From: Pseudomonas citrullilanati
GTDB lineage: Bacteria > Pseudomonadota > Gammaproteobacteria > Pseudomonadales > Pseudomonadaceae
Length of the DNA stretch: 64,000 bases
NCBI RefSeq assembly: GCF_030580855.1
Contig: NZ_JAUQOP010000015.1
Location: 51,461 to 115,460, forward strand
Reading direction: 5' to 3'
Under the pieces are notes generated by a model that was not told where the DNA came from, ran no database searches, and worked only from the letters and a program-made list of their open reading frames with translations. The position numbers and the translations under genes are program-made. This document shows, in pieces, positions 43,025 through 57,995 of the stretch; the first letter of the stretch is position 1; every line of letters starts with the position of its first letter.

Positions 43025-44824
43025 GTGAGTGATTTGAGTCATATCCGCAATTTCTCCATCATCGCCCACATTGACCATGGCAAGTCGACGCTGGCCGATC
43101 GCTTCATCCAGATGTGCGGCGGCCTGGCCGAGCGCGAAATGGAAGCCCAGGTGCTGGATTCCATGGACCTCGAGCGTGAGCGCGGGATCACCATCAAGGC
43201 CCACAGCGTCACCCTTTACTACAAGGCCCGCGACGGCATCACCTACCAACTGAACTTCATCGATACCCCCGGCCACGTTGACTTCACCTATGAAGTCAGC
43301 CGGTCGCTGGCGGCCTGTGAAGGGGCGTTGCTGGTGGTCGATGCCGGCCAGGGCGTCGAGGCGCAGTCGGTTGCCAACTGCTACACGGCCATCGAGCAGG
43401 GCCTCGAGGTCATGCCGGTGCTGAACAAGATCGACCTGCCCCAGGCCGATCCGGACCGGGTGAAGGAAGAAATCGAGAAAGTCATCGGCATCGACGCCAC
43501 CGACGCCGTGACCTGCAGTGCCAAGACCGGCCTGGGCGTGGACGAAGTGCTCGAACGCCTGGTCGCCACCATCCCCGCGCCGACCGGCAACATCGAGGAT
43601 CCGCTGCAAGCGTTGATCATCGACTCCTGGTTCGACAACTACCTGGGCGTGGTTTCCCTGGTTCGCGTGCGCCAGGGCCGTGTGAAGAAGGGCGACAAGA
43701 TCCTGGTCAAGTCCACCGGCAAGATCCACCTGGTGGACAGCGTCGGCGTGTTCAACCCCAAACACACCGCCACCACCGACCTCAAGGCCGGTGAAGTGGG
43801 CTTCATCATCGCCGGTATCAAGGACATCCACGGGGCGCCAGTCGGCGACACCCTGACCTTGAGCTCCACCCCCGATGTCGATGTACTGCCCGGCTTCAAG
43901 CGCATCCAGCCCCAGGTCTATGCCGGCCTGTTCCCGGTCAGCTCCGACGACTTCGAGGACTTCCGCGAAGCCCTCCAGAAACTGACCCTGAACGACTCGT
44001 CGCTGCAATACACCCCGGAAAGCTCCGACGCCCTGGGCTTCGGCTTCCGTTGCGGGTTCCTGGGCATGCTGCACATGGAAATCATCCAGGAGCGCCTGGA
44101 GCGCGAGTACGACCTGGACCTGATCACCACGGCCCCGACGGTGATTTTCGAGCTGTTGCTCAAGAACGGTGAAACCATCTACGTCGACAACCCGTCCAAG
44201 CTTCCGGACCTGTCGGCGATCGAGGACATGCGCGAGCCGATCGTGCGGGCCAATATCCTTGTGCCTCAGGAGCACCTGGGTAACGTCATTACCCTGTGCA
44301 TTGAAAAGCGTGGCGTGCAGCACGACATGCTGTTCCTCGGCTCGCAGGTCCAGGTGACCTACGACCTGCCGATGAACGAAGTGGTGCTGGACTTCTTCGA
44401 TCGCCTGAAATCCACCAGTCGCGGCTATGCTTCGCTGGACTATCATTTCGATCGTTACCAATCGGCTAATCTGGTGAAGCTGGATGTGCTGATCAACGGT
44501 GAGAAGGTCGATGCCCTGGCATTGATCGTGCACCGTGACAACGCGCACTACAAAGGTCGCGCATTGACCGAGAAGATGAAGGAACTGATTCCGCGGCAGA
44601 TGTTCGACGTGGCAATCCAGGCCGCCATTGGCGGGCAGATTGTGGCGCGTACAACCGTCAAGGCGCTCAGAAAGAACGTATTGGCCAAGTGCTACGGTGG
44701 CGACGTCAGCCGTAAGCGCAAGCTGCTGGAAAAGCAGAAGGCCGGTAAAAAACGCATGAAGCAGGTCGGTAACGTGGAAATTCCACAGGAAGCCTTCCTT
44801 GCGGTGCTCAGGTTGGATAGTTAG
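43025..44824 (+). CDS. lepA: Elongation factor 4 (LepA)
   Basis: 599 residues, GTG start. Translational GTPase that acts on stalled or mis-translocated ribosomes and ribosome assembly. G1 [10 protein letters not shown]3 DTPGH, G4 NKID, and the LepA-specific C-terminal domain ending in basic residues ([11 protein letters not shown]). In P. aeruginosa lepA follows algU-mucABCD; here lptG and a REPIN lie upstream. Confidence 0.97.
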   Translation: MSDLSHIRNFSIIAHIDHGKSTLADRFIQMCGGLAEREMEAQVLDSMDLERERGITIKAHSVTLYYKARDGITYQLNFIDTPGHVDFTYEVSRSLAACEGALLVVDAGQGVEAQSVANCYTAIEQGLEVMPVLNKIDLPQADPDRVKEEIEKVIGIDATDAVTCSAKTGLGVDEVLERLVATIPAPTGNIEDPLQALIIDSWFDNYLGVVSLVRVRQGRVKKGDKILVKSTGKIHLVDSVGVFNPKHTATTDLKAGEVGFIIAGIKDIHGAPVGDTLTLSSTPDVDVLPGFKRIQPQVYAGLFPVSSDDFEDFREALQKLTLNDSSLQYTPESSDALGFGFRCGFLGMLHMEIIQERLEREYDLDLITTAPTVIFELLLKNGETIYVDNPSKLPDLSAIEDMREPIVRANILVPQEHLGNVITLCIEKRGVQHDMLFLGSQVQVTYDLPMNEVVLDFFDRLKSTSRGYASLDYHFDRYQSANLVKLDVLINGEKVDALALIVHRDNAHYKGRALTEKMKELIPRQMFDVAIQAAIGGQIVARTTVKALRKNVLAKCYGGDVSRKRKLLEKQKAGKKRMKQVGNVEIPQEAFLAVLRLDS

Positions 44825-44829
44825 GTCCT

Positions 44830-45684
44830 ATGTCGCTAAATTTCCCGCTGTTGCTGGTCATCGCCGTGTTTGTCTGCGGCCTGTTGGCGTTGCTTGATCT
44901 GTTGTTCCTGGCGCCCCGGCGCCGGGCGGCCATTGCCTCCTACCAGGGCAGCGTCAGCCAGCCTGACGGCTTGGTGGTCGAGAAACTCAACAAGGAACCG
45001 CTGCTGGTCGAGTACGGCAAGTCGTTCTTCCCGGTGCTGTTCATCGTGCTGGTGCTGCGTTCGTTCCTGGTGGAGCCGTTCCAGATCCCGTCCGGCTCCA
45101 TGAAGCCGACCCTGGACGTGGGCGACTTCATCCTGGTGAACAAGTTTTCCTACGGGATCCGCCTGCCGGTGATCGACAAGAAGGTCATCGAGGTGGGTGA
45201 CCCGCAACGCGGCGATGTCATGGTGTTCCGTTTCCCGAGCGACCCGAACGTCAACTACATCAAGCGGGTCGTCGGCCTGCCGGGCGACACGATCCGCTAC
45301 ACCGCCGACAAGCGCCTGTTCGTCAACGGCGAATCGGTGGCCGAGCAGTTGCTCGGTTCCGAGCCGGGCACCCTGGGCAGCGCCGAGCTGTACAAGGAAA
45401 AACTCGGCGCGGTCGAGCACCTGATCCGCAAGGAAATGAGCCGCTACCGCGCCACGCCGGACCATACGTGGACCGTGCCGGCGGGGCACTATTTCATGAT
45501 GGGCGACAACCGCGACAACTCCAACGACAGCCGGTACTGGGATGACCCGAACATCCCCAAGGACCTGCTGGGCATGGTTCCCGACCGCAATATCGTCGGC
45601 AAGGCCTTCGCAGTCTGGATGAGCTGGCCGGAACCCAAGCTCAGCCACCTGCCGAACTTCTCGCGGGTTGGCCTGATCAAGTAA
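44830..45684 (+). CDS. lepB: Signal peptidase I (LepB)
   Basis: 284 residues. Two N-terminal transmembrane segments (4-24 and about 66-80), then box B PSGSMKPTL with catalytic Ser90 and box D YIKRVVGLPGD with the lysine general base K145. Removes signal peptides from Sec/Tat exported proteins at the periplasmic face of the inner membrane. 5 bp after lepA. Confidence 0.97.
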   Translation: MSLNFPLLLVIAVFVCGLLALLDLLFLAPRRRAAIASYQGSVSQPDGLVVEKLNKEPLLVEYGKSFFPVLFIVLVLRSFLVEPFQIPSGSMKPTLDVGDFILVNKFSYGIRLPVIDKKVIEVGDPQRGDVMVFRFPSDPNVNYIKRVVGLPGDTIRYTADKRLFVNGESVAEQLLGSEPGTLGSAELYKEKLGAVEHLIRKEMSRYRATPDHTWTVPAGHYFMMGDNRDNSNDSRYWDDPNIPKDLLGMVPDRNIVGKAFAVWMSWPEPKLSHLPNFSRVGLIK

Positions 45685-45761
45685 TCCCACACGGCGCTGT
45701 TGAACACAGCGCCGAATGCATTTCTGGAGCCTGCACAAGGCGACCCGAAAGCCTGAAGCCA

Positions 45762-45872
45762 ATGATAGTCAGGACGTTATTCTTGAACACAGCGTTAATT
45801 GTCCCAAGCCCATGGCGCCTTGCCGCCCTGGCAGTGGAATCCAGCCACGAACTCAACGTGGGTAAACCGTGA
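45762..45872 (+). CDS. Possible 36-codon ORF overlapping the rnc start
   Basis: ATG at 45762 gives [14 protein letters not shown]...LNVGKP; its TGA overlaps the rnc GTG (GTGA). No good ribosome binding site is visible and I recognise no family. It might be a coupling leader or chance. Confidence 0.2.
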   Translation: MIVRTLFLNTALIVPSPWRLAALAVESSHELNVGKP

Positions 45873-46558
45873 GCGTTTCTCTAAGCCGTCTCGAGCGCCA
45901 GCTCGGCTATACCTTCAAGGACCCGGACCTGATGCTCCTGGCCCTCACTCACCGCAGCTTTGCCGGGCGCAACAACGAACGCCTGGAATTCCTCGGTGAT
46001 GCAATCCTCAATTTCGTCGCCGGCGAGGCGCTGTTCGAGCGCTTTCCCCTGGCCCGCGAAGGCCAGTTGTCGCGTTTGCGCGCGCGCTTGGTAAAAGGTG
46101 AGACCCTGGCCGTGCTGGCCCGTGGTTTCGACCTGGGCGACTATCTGCGCCTGGGCTCCGGCGAGTTGAAAAGCGGTGGTTTTCGCCGCGAATCGATCCT
46201 GGCCGATGCCCTGGAAGCGTTGATCGGCGCGATCTACCTGGATTCGGGCATGGAAAAGGCCCGCGAGCGCGTGCTGGCCTGGCTGACCTCCGAGATCGAC
46301 AGCCTGACGCTGGTGGACACCAACAAGGACCCAAAGACGCGCCTGCAGGAATTCTTGCAATCGCGCAGTTGCGAGCTGCCGCGCTACGAAGTCGTGGATA
46401 TCCAGGGCGAACCGCATTGCCGAACCTTCTTCGTCGAATGCGAAGTTGTCCTACTGAACGAAAAAAGCCGAGGCCAGGGTGTGAGTCGTCGTATTGCCGA
46501 ACAGGTAGCGGCCGCCGCAGCACTGATCGCCCTGGGCGTGGAGAATGGCAATGACTGA
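45869..46558 (+). CDS. rnc: Ribonuclease III
   Basis: 229 residues, GTG start. RNase III domain with [12 protein letters not shown] (the catalytic acidic signature) and a C-terminal double-stranded RNA binding domain ([18 protein letters not shown] ... [20 protein letters not shown]). Processes rRNA precursors and cuts structured RNAs. It overlaps era by 8 bp. Confidence 0.97.
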   Translation: MSVSLSRLERQLGYTFKDPDLMLLALTHRSFAGRNNERLEFLGDAILNFVAGEALFERFPLAREGQLSRLRARLVKGETLAVLARGFDLGDYLRLGSGELKSGGFRRESILADALEALIGAIYLDSGMEKARERVLAWLTSEIDSLTLVDTNKDPKTRLQEFLQSRSCELPRYEVVDIQGEPHCRTFFVECEVVLLNEKSRGQGVSRRIAEQVAAAAALIALGVENGND

Positions 46559-47453
46559 TACAAACCTGACCCGCTGCGGCTATGTCGCCATTGTTGGCCG
46601 GCCGAACGTGGGCAAGTCGACATTGCTCAACCACATCCTCGGGCAGAAGCTGGCGATCACCTCGCGCAAGCCCCAGACCACCCGCCACAACATGCTGGGC
46701 ATCAAGACCGAGGGCGCCGTGCAGGCGATCTACGTCGACACCCCGGGCATGCACAAGGGCGGCGAGAAGGCCCTGAACCGCTACATGAACAAGACCGCCT
46801 CGGCGGCGTTGAAGGACGTCGACGTGGTGATCTTCGTGGTCGACCGCACCAAGTGGACCGAAGAAGACCAGATGGTCCTCGAGCGCGTCCAGTACGTGAC
46901 CGGCCCGCTTATCGTGGCGCTGAACAAGACCGACCGCATCGAAGACAAGGCCGAGCTGATGCCGCACCTGACCTGGTTGCAGGAACAGCTGCCCAACGCC
47001 CAGATCATCCCGATCTCTGCCCAGCACGGCCACAACCTCGACGCGCTGGAGCGCGTGATCGCCGAGCACTTGCCGGAAAACGATCACTTCTTCCCCGAAG
47101 ACCAGATCACCGACCGCAGCAGCCGTTTCCTCGCCGCCGAGCTGGTACGCGAGAAAATCATGCGCCAGATGGGGGCCGAGCTGCCGTACCAGATCACGGT
47201 CGAGATCGAGGAGTTCAAGCAGCAGGGCAAGACCTTGCACATCCACGCCTTGATCCTCGTCGAACGTGACGGCCAGAAGAAAATCATCATTGGCGACAAG
47301 GGCGAGCGGATCAAGCGCATCGGCACCGAGGCGCGCAAGGACATGGAGCTGCTGTTCGACTCCAAGATCATGCTCAACCTGTGGGTCAAGGTGAAGGGCG
47401 GCTGGTCCGATGATGAGCGGGCGTTGCGGTCGCTGGGTTACGGCGACTTGTAA
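46551..47453 (+). CDS. era: GTPase Era
   Basis: 300 residues from ATG 46551 ([24 protein letters not shown]). G1 GRPNVGKS, G3 DTPG, G4 NKTD and a C-terminal KH domain ([13 protein letters not shown]). Essential 30S assembly GTPase that binds the 3' end of 16S rRNA. The overlap with rnc and proximity to recO fit the usual rnc-era-recO operon. Confidence 0.97.
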   Translation: MTDTNLTRCGYVAIVGRPNVGKSTLLNHILGQKLAITSRKPQTTRHNMLGIKTEGAVQAIYVDTPGMHKGGEKALNRYMNKTASAALKDVDVVIFVVDRTKWTEEDQMVLERVQYVTGPLIVALNKTDRIEDKAELMPHLTWLQEQLPNAQIIPISAQHGHNLDALERVIAEHLPENDHFFPEDQITDRSSRFLAAELVREKIMRQMGAELPYQITVEIEEFKQQGKTLHIHALILVERDGQKKIIIGDKGERIKRIGTEARKDMELLFDSKIMLNLWVKVKGGWSDDERALRSLGYGDL

Positions 47454-47481
47454 CTCGCCAGACGGCACACGCTATGAACCT

Positions 47482-47571
47482 TGTGGGAGCGGGCTTGCCC
47501 GCGAATGCGGTGTATCAGTTGGCGATTGCTTTAACTGACGCACCGCATTCGCGGGCAAGCCCGCTCCCACA
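47482..47571. repeat. REPIN of the GCGGGC subtype
   Basis: TGTGGGAGCGGGCTTGCCCG arm and its complement, between era and recO within an otherwise conserved gene series. Confidence 0.95.
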
Positions 47572-47623
47572 TTGATAGTGGGTAGTTCATTAAACTGTGC
47601 TTGCTCATTGAGACTGCTCTTCC

Positions 47624-48313
47624 ATGCCCCCAACCCAACCCATCGCCCAACCTGCCTACGTGCTGCATTCACGCGCCTATCGCGAAAGCAGCGCCCTGGT
47701 GGACTTCCTCACGCCGCAAGGGCGGTTGCGGGCGGTGTTGCGTGGGGCGCGGGGCAAGGCCGGGACGCTGGCGCGGCCGTTCGTGCCGCTGGAGGTCGAG
47801 TTTCGCGGCCGGGGCGAGCTGAAGAATGTCGGGCGCATGGAAAGCCAGGGCGTTGCCGCCTGGCTCAACGGCGAGGCGCTGTTCAGCGGCCTGTACCTCA
47901 ATGAACTGCTGATCCGCCTGCTGCCCGCCGAAGACCCCCACCCCGGCGTTTTCGACCACTACGCCGCCACCCTGCTGGCCCTCGCCGAAGGCAGGCCGCT
48001 GGAACCGCTGCTGCGCTCGTTCGAATGGCGGCTGCTGGATGACCTCGGCTATGGCTTCGCCCTGGACACCGACCTGCATGGCGCGCCCATCGCGGCCGAT
48101 GGCCTGTACCGCTTGCAGGTGGATGCCGGCCTCGAACAGGTCTACCTGTTGCAACCGGGCTTGTTCAATGGCGCCGAGCTGTTGGCCATGGCCGAGGCCG
48201 ATTGGACGGCGCCCGGTGCCTTGTCGGCGGCCAAGCGCCTGATGCGCCAGGCCCTGGCGGTTCACCTGGGCGGCAAGCCGTTGGTCAGTCGCGAGTTGTT
48301 TCGCAAGCCCTGA
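47624..48313 (+). CDS. recO: DNA repair protein RecO
   Basis: 229 residues: an N-terminal OB fold ([34 protein letters not shown]) and a C-terminal helical part. Helps RecF/RecR load RecA on SSB-coated gaps. A REPIN separates it from era, while pdxJ follows 49 bp later. Confidence 0.95.
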   Translation: MPPTQPIAQPAYVLHSRAYRESSALVDFLTPQGRLRAVLRGARGKAGTLARPFVPLEVEFRGRGELKNVGRMESQGVAAWLNGEALFSGLYLNELLIRLLPAEDPHPGVFDHYAATLLALAEGRPLEPLLRSFEWRLLDDLGYGFALDTDLHGAPIAADGLYRLQVDAGLEQVYLLQPGLFNGAELLAMAEADWTAPGALSAAKRLMRQALAVHLGGKPLVSRELFRKP

Positions 48314-48362
48314 TCAACCCGTATGCTGTGGGCCGACCTTTGCCCATTCAGGAGCGTTTTTC

Positions 48363-49106
48363 GTGAGCACCAGCCAACGCATTCTTCTCGGCGTGAACAT
48401 CGACCATGTCGCCACCCTCCGCCAGGCCCGGGGGACGCGCTACCCGGACCCGGTCAAGGCCGCGCTGGACGCCGAAGAGGCGGGCGCCGACGGCATCACC
48501 GTGCACCTGCGTGAAGACCGTCGCCACATCCAGGAGCGCGACGTGCTGTTGCTCAAGGATGTGCTGCAGACCCGGATGAATTTCGAAATGGGCGTGACCG
48601 AGGAAATGATGGCGTTCGCCGAACGCATCCGCCCGGCGCACATCTGCCTGGTGCCGGAAACCCGCCAGGAACTGACCACCGAAGGCGGCCTGGACGTGGC
48701 GGGGCAGGAAGCGCGGATCAAGGCGGCGGTGGAGCGGCTGGCGAAGACCGGCGCCGAAGTGTCGCTGTTCATCGATGCCGACGAGCGGCAGATCGCAGCC
48801 TCCAAGCGGGTGGGTGCGCCAGCCATCGAACTGCACACCGGTCGTTATGCCGATGCCGAGACCCCCACGGCCGTGGCCGATGAATTGCGGCGGGTGGCCG
48901 ATGGCGTCAGTTTCGGCCTGGCCCAGGGCCTGATCGTCAATGCCGGCCATGGCCTGCATTATCACAACGTCGAGGCCGTCGCGGCGATCAAGGGCATCAA
49001 CGAACTGAACATCGGCCATGCGCTGGTGGCCCATGCGTTGTTCGTCGGGTTCAAGTCGGCAGTGGAGGAGATGAAGGCGTTGATCCTGGCGGCTGCCAAG
49101 GCCTGA
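48363..49106 (+). CDS. pdxJ: Pyridoxine 5'-phosphate synthase PdxJ
   Basis: 247 residues, GTG start, TIM barrel. Joins 3-amino-2-oxopropyl phosphate with deoxyxylulose 5-phosphate to make pyridoxine phosphate. Conserved [28 protein letters not shown] and [11 protein letters not shown]. Last gene of lepA-pdxJ. Confidence 0.97.
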   Translation: MSTSQRILLGVNIDHVATLRQARGTRYPDPVKAALDAEEAGADGITVHLREDRRHIQERDVLLLKDVLQTRMNFEMGVTEEMMAFAERIRPAHICLVPETRQELTTEGGLDVAGQEARIKAAVERLAKTGAEVSLFIDADERQIAASKRVGAPAIELHTGRYADAETPTAVADELRRVADGVSFGLAQGLIVNAGHGLHYHNVEAVAAIKGINELNIGHALVAHALFVGFKSAVEEMKALILAAAKA

Positions 49107-49123
49107 GCCGACCATCAACTTCC

Positions 49124-49210
49124 TGTGGGAGCGAGCCTGTGGGAGCAAAGCTTGCTCGCGATAATGGTGTGACTGTCAGTCAGCTATCGCGAGCAAGCTT
49201 TGCTCCCACA
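49124..49210. repeat. REPIN of the GCAAAGC subtype nested in a partial REP
   Basis: TGTGGGAGCGAGCC (49124-49137) is a truncated REP of the common type; a full REPIN of the GCAAAGC subtype (49138-49210) starts right where it breaks off. It lies between pdxJ and mltF, which converge. Confidence 0.9.
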
Positions 49211-49244
49211 GACCTGCTTCCACATTAAGGGTTGTGTATGGCCA

Positions 49245-50729
<1,485 letters not shown>

Positions 50730-50993
50730 TTACCGCCATATCTCGACAGCAAATGGCCAGTCTGCTAGCGATTGCAAAACATGTCCGCAACTCAGGCCGG
50801 CTGGCGCGCGGCGGGTTTTGCACCGTTGAAAAAAATCTGCGGGCAGACATTGGAACGGGCGTCCAAGCCGGTTTTTTGCGCAAAGACCGACATTCGGGCC
50901 GCATCCGCAGTACCGTTTCGGGTGCCGTCGGCGGCGGTTTAGGCTAGAATGCACGGCCTCAAAGCACACCCCCTTCCCGAGGCTGTCCCGAAG

Positions 50994-54890
<3,897 letters not shown>

Positions 54891-54894
54891 GTCG

Positions 54895-55206
54895 GTGTAC
54901 AAGCTCTGCTTCTTCGTCCCGGCCAGCCACCTGGACGAGGTCAAGGACGCCGTATTCGCCGCCGGTGGCGGCCGGATCGGCGACTATGACCGCTGCGCCT
55001 GGCAAGTGCCGGGCCTGGGCCAGTTTCGACCGTTGGAGGGCAGCCAGCCGTTCATTGGCGAAGCGGGCCAGGTCGAGCAGGTCGAGGAATGGAAGGTGGA
55101 GCTGGTCGTGGCCGATGAGCGGGTTCGTCCGGTGGTGGCCGCGCTGAAGCAGAGCCATCCGTACGAGACACCGGCGTATGAAGTGTGGCGGTTGGAGGAT
55201 TTCTGA
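54895..55206 (+). CDS. NIF3-like/YqfO-type domain protein
   Basis: 103 residues, GTG start, 4 bp after purL. MYKLCFFVPASHLDEVKDAVFAAGGGRIGDYDRCAW ... HPYETPAYEVWRL is the insert domain of NIF3-family proteins as a stand-alone unit (CutA/PII-like fold). Role unknown; cotranscribed with purL. Confidence 0.8.
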   Translation: MYKLCFFVPASHLDEVKDAVFAAGGGRIGDYDRCAWQVPGLGQFRPLEGSQPFIGEAGQVEQVEEWKVELVVADERVRPVVAALKQSHPYETPAYEVWRLEDF

Positions 55207-55227
55207 TCCGTCACCCGCTGGTATGGG

Positions 55228-55258
55228 AAACCCGCTGATTGATTCAGCGGGTTTTTTT
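55228..55258 (+). terminator. Intrinsic terminator after purL and the NIF3-like gene
   Basis: AAACCCGCTGA-TTGAT-TCAGCGGGTTT with a run of T; 21 bp past the stop. Confidence 0.93.
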
Positions 55259-55296
55259 ATGGGCGGTCCGTCAGCCCCGGCACCGGCCTGTCGGCC

Positions 55297-56379
55297 CTAT
55301 TGATGCCGATATTCCAGTCGGCAGGCTTCCCGCTCGATGCCAATGCATTCCACCGGTTCACCCACGCCTTTTTCAAAACGCCGGGCGTTCATCAACAGAC
55401 CACCCTTGATACCGCCGATGAACGCGAACGCGCCCTCGCGGTTGCCGGTGTAGCGCCCGGACAGATCCACCGCCACGCTGTTGGGCCTGACTTCATACAC
55501 CCAGCCGCCGTTTTCGGCTTCCGTGACGGCCCAGATCTTGGCGTCGCTATAGTCGCGGAACGCCATGATGAGCGATCGTGCAAAGGGCGATTCAGGCGTG
55601 GTTGAAAGGCGCAGATCCGGCGGCAAGGCGTTCTTGCCCCGCAGTCCCTGGGCCATTGCATCCGCACCTTGCACCGCATTGATCTTCGCAGAGCTCACCG
55701 CCCACAGCGATTGCTTGCTCGTGGTCCAGGCCAATCCTTCGACAGGCACGAGCCTGGTCCAATCGATGGGGGTCGCGGCCACCTCTTGCATCGTTTCATG
55801 GCCGGTGGGTTCGCGGTAGTTCGGGTTCGCGACGCAGTCGTGCGGGTCGGTTTTCTTGCAGGCCTGCTTGATGAAGACACCCTTGACCCCACCGGGGTAG
55901 CTGATTTCTTCCTCTACAGGAATGGGCCCGCCCGATTGCGCCTGGTCGACGCCATGGGGCGCCTTGAACTCGAACACCCATTCGTTGGCGAAGCTCTGGG
56001 CGATACGCTGGCTACGGGTCGTGCTGCTATAGACGGATCGTTGGGCGCCAGCCCCATGACCGAACCAGTCGTACATCCAGGTATCTTCGGGAAAGGCGAC
56101 GGATTTGGGCAACAGTCCCTCCTGGAAGGCTTCCAGCCCCTGGTTGGTGGTGTCGCCCCGATAGAGCGTATCCATGTCGGTTCGCCAGCGCAGCGAGGGA
56201 TTGGTGGCGCGGATGTCCACACTCGAATCGGCCGCGACCTGGCGCCAGGCTTCGTACCAAGGTTCTTCCTTCGAGGCGGCGCCCGGGGTCGCCGCCCACG
56301 CATGGGGCGCCGCTTGCCAGGCGCCTGCCAGGACCAAGGCGACCGCCGCCGCCCGAATGAAACCGTTATGTCTACTCAT
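55297..56379 (-). CDS. Secreted putative ADP-ribosyltransferase with two tandem ART-like modules
   Basis: 360 residues from ATG 56379, with AGGTGAGG upstream. A Sec signal peptide (cut near AWA-ATPG) leads to an exported protein. The first module has LYRGD (R74), the STT motif (S119-T121) and E156-E-E158 followed by ISYPGGVKG, matching the R-S-E residues of arginine-type ART toxins (cholera/LT-pierisin style). The second module repeats STT (259-261), WVYEVRP (cf. WVFEFKA) and FIGGIKG (cf. SYPGGVKG), but the catalytic glutamate is replaced by alanine (A317). Each module carries a C-x7-C pair (174/182, 345/353), fitting disulfides in an exported protein. No immunity or secretion gene is adjacent. 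Substrate and target unknown. Confidence 0.8.
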   Translation of the reverse strand: MSRHNGFIRAAAVALVLAGAWQAAPHAWAATPGAASKEEPWYEAWRQVAADSSVDIRATNPSLRWRTDMDTLYRGDTTNQGLEAFQEGLLPKSVAFPEDTWMYDWFGHGAGAQRSVYSSTTRSQRIAQSFANEWVFEFKAPHGVDQAQSGGPIPVEEEISYPGGVKGVFIKQACKKTDPHDCVANPNYREPTGHETMQEVAATPIDWTRLVPVEGLAWTTSKQSLWAVSSAKINAVQGADAMAQGLRGKNALPPDLRLSTTPESPFARSLIMAFRDYSDAKIWAVTEAENGGWVYEVRPNSVAVDLSGRYTGNREGAFAFIGGIKGGLLMNARRFEKGVGEPVECIGIEREACRLEYRHQ

Positions 56380-56769
56380 GATGGACACCTCACCTGTGAC
56401 GAGGACGCCAATCGAATCACATACTTCATTACGACCTATTCTTCGAATTGACAGTGTTAAGGCAGATTGCGCAGTGCGAAGGCACCGCTCGGGTGCGCCT
56501 CGGTTCCGCGTGGAACTGAGAATAGATGACGGAGGCGGGGGTGATGGGTCGATATTGTAACAAGCTGCTGTGAGGGGGGCGGCCCGAGAAGGGTCAGGTG
56601 AAGCAGCGGGGGTGCAATGGGTCGGAAAAAACCCATACCTGTTGTTTCTGACAGTAGCGAAGGTTTGCCCGACAGTTTTTAATCAAGGGTTTTCACGGAG
56701 ATACGGCACTCGTCGAACCTGGCCGTTCGGGACGCCAGGTGTGCCGGCGCCCCATGCCGCGTCCAGGGG
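56380..56769 (-). promoter_or_regulatory. Noncoding gap upstream of the ART gene
   Basis: 390 bp with no credible gene, separating the ART gene from the L,D-transpeptidase gene that reads toward it. It must hold the ART promoter. I see no clear palindrome or terminator. Confidence 0.4.
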
Positions 56770-57276
56770 TTACGGCCGGATCTCGATCATCGTGCCATCC
56801 GGCACCAGGTTCCAGACTTCGCGCATGTCGACGTTGCGCATGGCGATGCAGCCGTCGGTCCAGTCCAGGGTGTGGAACAGTTCCTCGGGGTTTTCCTCGG
56901 TGTCCGGGGTGCCATGGATCATGATCATGCTCCCCGGTTCCACGCCTTCGCGGCGGGCGCGGGCGGCGTCGCTGATGTTGGGGTAGGAGATGTGCATCGA
57001 CAGGTAGAAGCGGTCGCTGGTCTTGCGCCAGTCGATCCAGTAGAAACCCTCGGGGGTGCGTTTGTCGCCCTCGATCAGCTTGGGGCCTTTCTTGGCGCCC
57101 TTGCCCAGGGAAATACGGTAGGTCTTGAGCGGCTTGCCGTCGTTGATCAACTGCAATTGATGGGCGGACTTGAGCACCAGCACTTTCTCGATGGGCTTGC
57201 CGTCGTAGGTGCCCAGAGCGGAGGCCTGGGACACAGCGGTGAACGACAAGCAGAACAGCACAAGCAACCAGCGCAT
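56770..57276 (-). CDS. L,D-transpeptidase (YkuD) family protein
   Basis: 168 residues with a signal peptide (LLVLFCLSFTAVSQASA) and a YkuD catalytic domain: MIMIHGTPD and the cysteine in TDGCIAMRN. Such enzymes form 3-3 peptidoglycan cross-links or attach lipoproteins. Start at ATG 57276. It lies 22 bp after the NUDIX gene, so they may be cotranscribed. Confidence 0.9.
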   Translation of the reverse strand: MRWLLVLFCLSFTAVSQASALGTYDGKPIEKVLVLKSAHQLQLINDGKPLKTYRISLGKGAKKGPKLIEGDKRTPEGFYWIDWRKTSDRFYLSMHISYPNISDAARARREGVEPGSMIMIHGTPDTEENPEELFHTLDWTDGCIAMRNVDMREVWNLVPDGTMIEIRP

Positions 57277-57298
57277 TGAAAGGGTATTCCTTTGGGGT

Positions 57299-57850
57299 TC
57301 AGGTTTTGGCAGGTTGAGCCAGCGGCGGAATCGATTCGCAGCGCACCCGATAGGCCTCGGCGCGACGGTCCGCGTAGAAATATTCCAGGGTGCGCCCCAC
57401 GGTGCGGAACGCCAGCTCATCCCAGGGAATGTCGGCTTCTTCGAACAATTGCACTTCCAGGCTTTCAGGACCGGCGGCGAAATCCTCGTCGACCAGCTCC
57501 GCGCGGAAGAATACATGCACCTGGCTGATATGCGGTACGTCTATCAGCGTATAGATGCTCAGGTTGCGCACCCGGGCGCAGGCTTCCTCGGCGGTTTCGC
57601 GCACGGCGGCCTGCTCGACCGTCTCGCCGTTCTCCATGAAGCCTGCCGGCAGCGTCCAGTAGCCGCGCCGGGGTTCGATGGCGCGCCGGCACAACAACAC
57701 CTTGCTGCCCCAGGTCGGCACGCAACCGGCGACGATGTTGGGGTTCTGGTAATGGATGGTGTGGCAGGTGTCGCAAACGAAACGCAGGCGTGAGTCGCCT
57801 TCGGGTATGCGCTGGGTGACCGGGTTACCGCACTGGCTGCAGAATTTCAT
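57299..57850 (-). CDS. Zinc-ribbon NUDIX hydrolase
   Basis: 183 residues from ATG 57850 (MKFCSQCGNPVTQRIPEGD). An N-terminal zinc ribbon (CSQC ... CDTC) precedes a NUDIX domain with GFMENGETVEQAAVRETAEEACARV, in which the final conserved glycine is replaced. NUDIX hydrolases cut nucleoside diphosphates linked to other groups; the zinc ribbon resembles NudC-like enzymes. The substrate is not known. Confidence 0.87.
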   Translation of the reverse strand: MKFCSQCGNPVTQRIPEGDSRLRFVCDTCHTIHYQNPNIVAGCVPTWGSKVLLCRRAIEPRRGYWTLPAGFMENGETVEQAAVRETAEEACARVRNLSIYTLIDVPHISQVHVFFRAELVDEDFAAGPESLEVQLFEEADIPWDELAFRTVGRTLEYFYADRRAEAYRVRCESIPPLAQPAKT

Positions 57851-57995
57851 GCTTGGATTCCTGAATGCTGCGCCTATCTTGGCGTGCACGGCCAGGGTCG
57901 GCAAGTTGTCGTTTCGCGACACGACGCGGCACGGGGGTTGGGCCGCTTGAACGATTGGTGCATGATGCAAGGCAGCGAATGAATCGAGAAGTCTC

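Noticed and set aside
45685..45868. Loss of the gene usually found between lepB and rnc in P. aeruginosa
   Set aside because: Other Pseudomonas genomes, such as P. putida, also appear to have rnc directly after lepB, so its absence is probably normal for this lineage.
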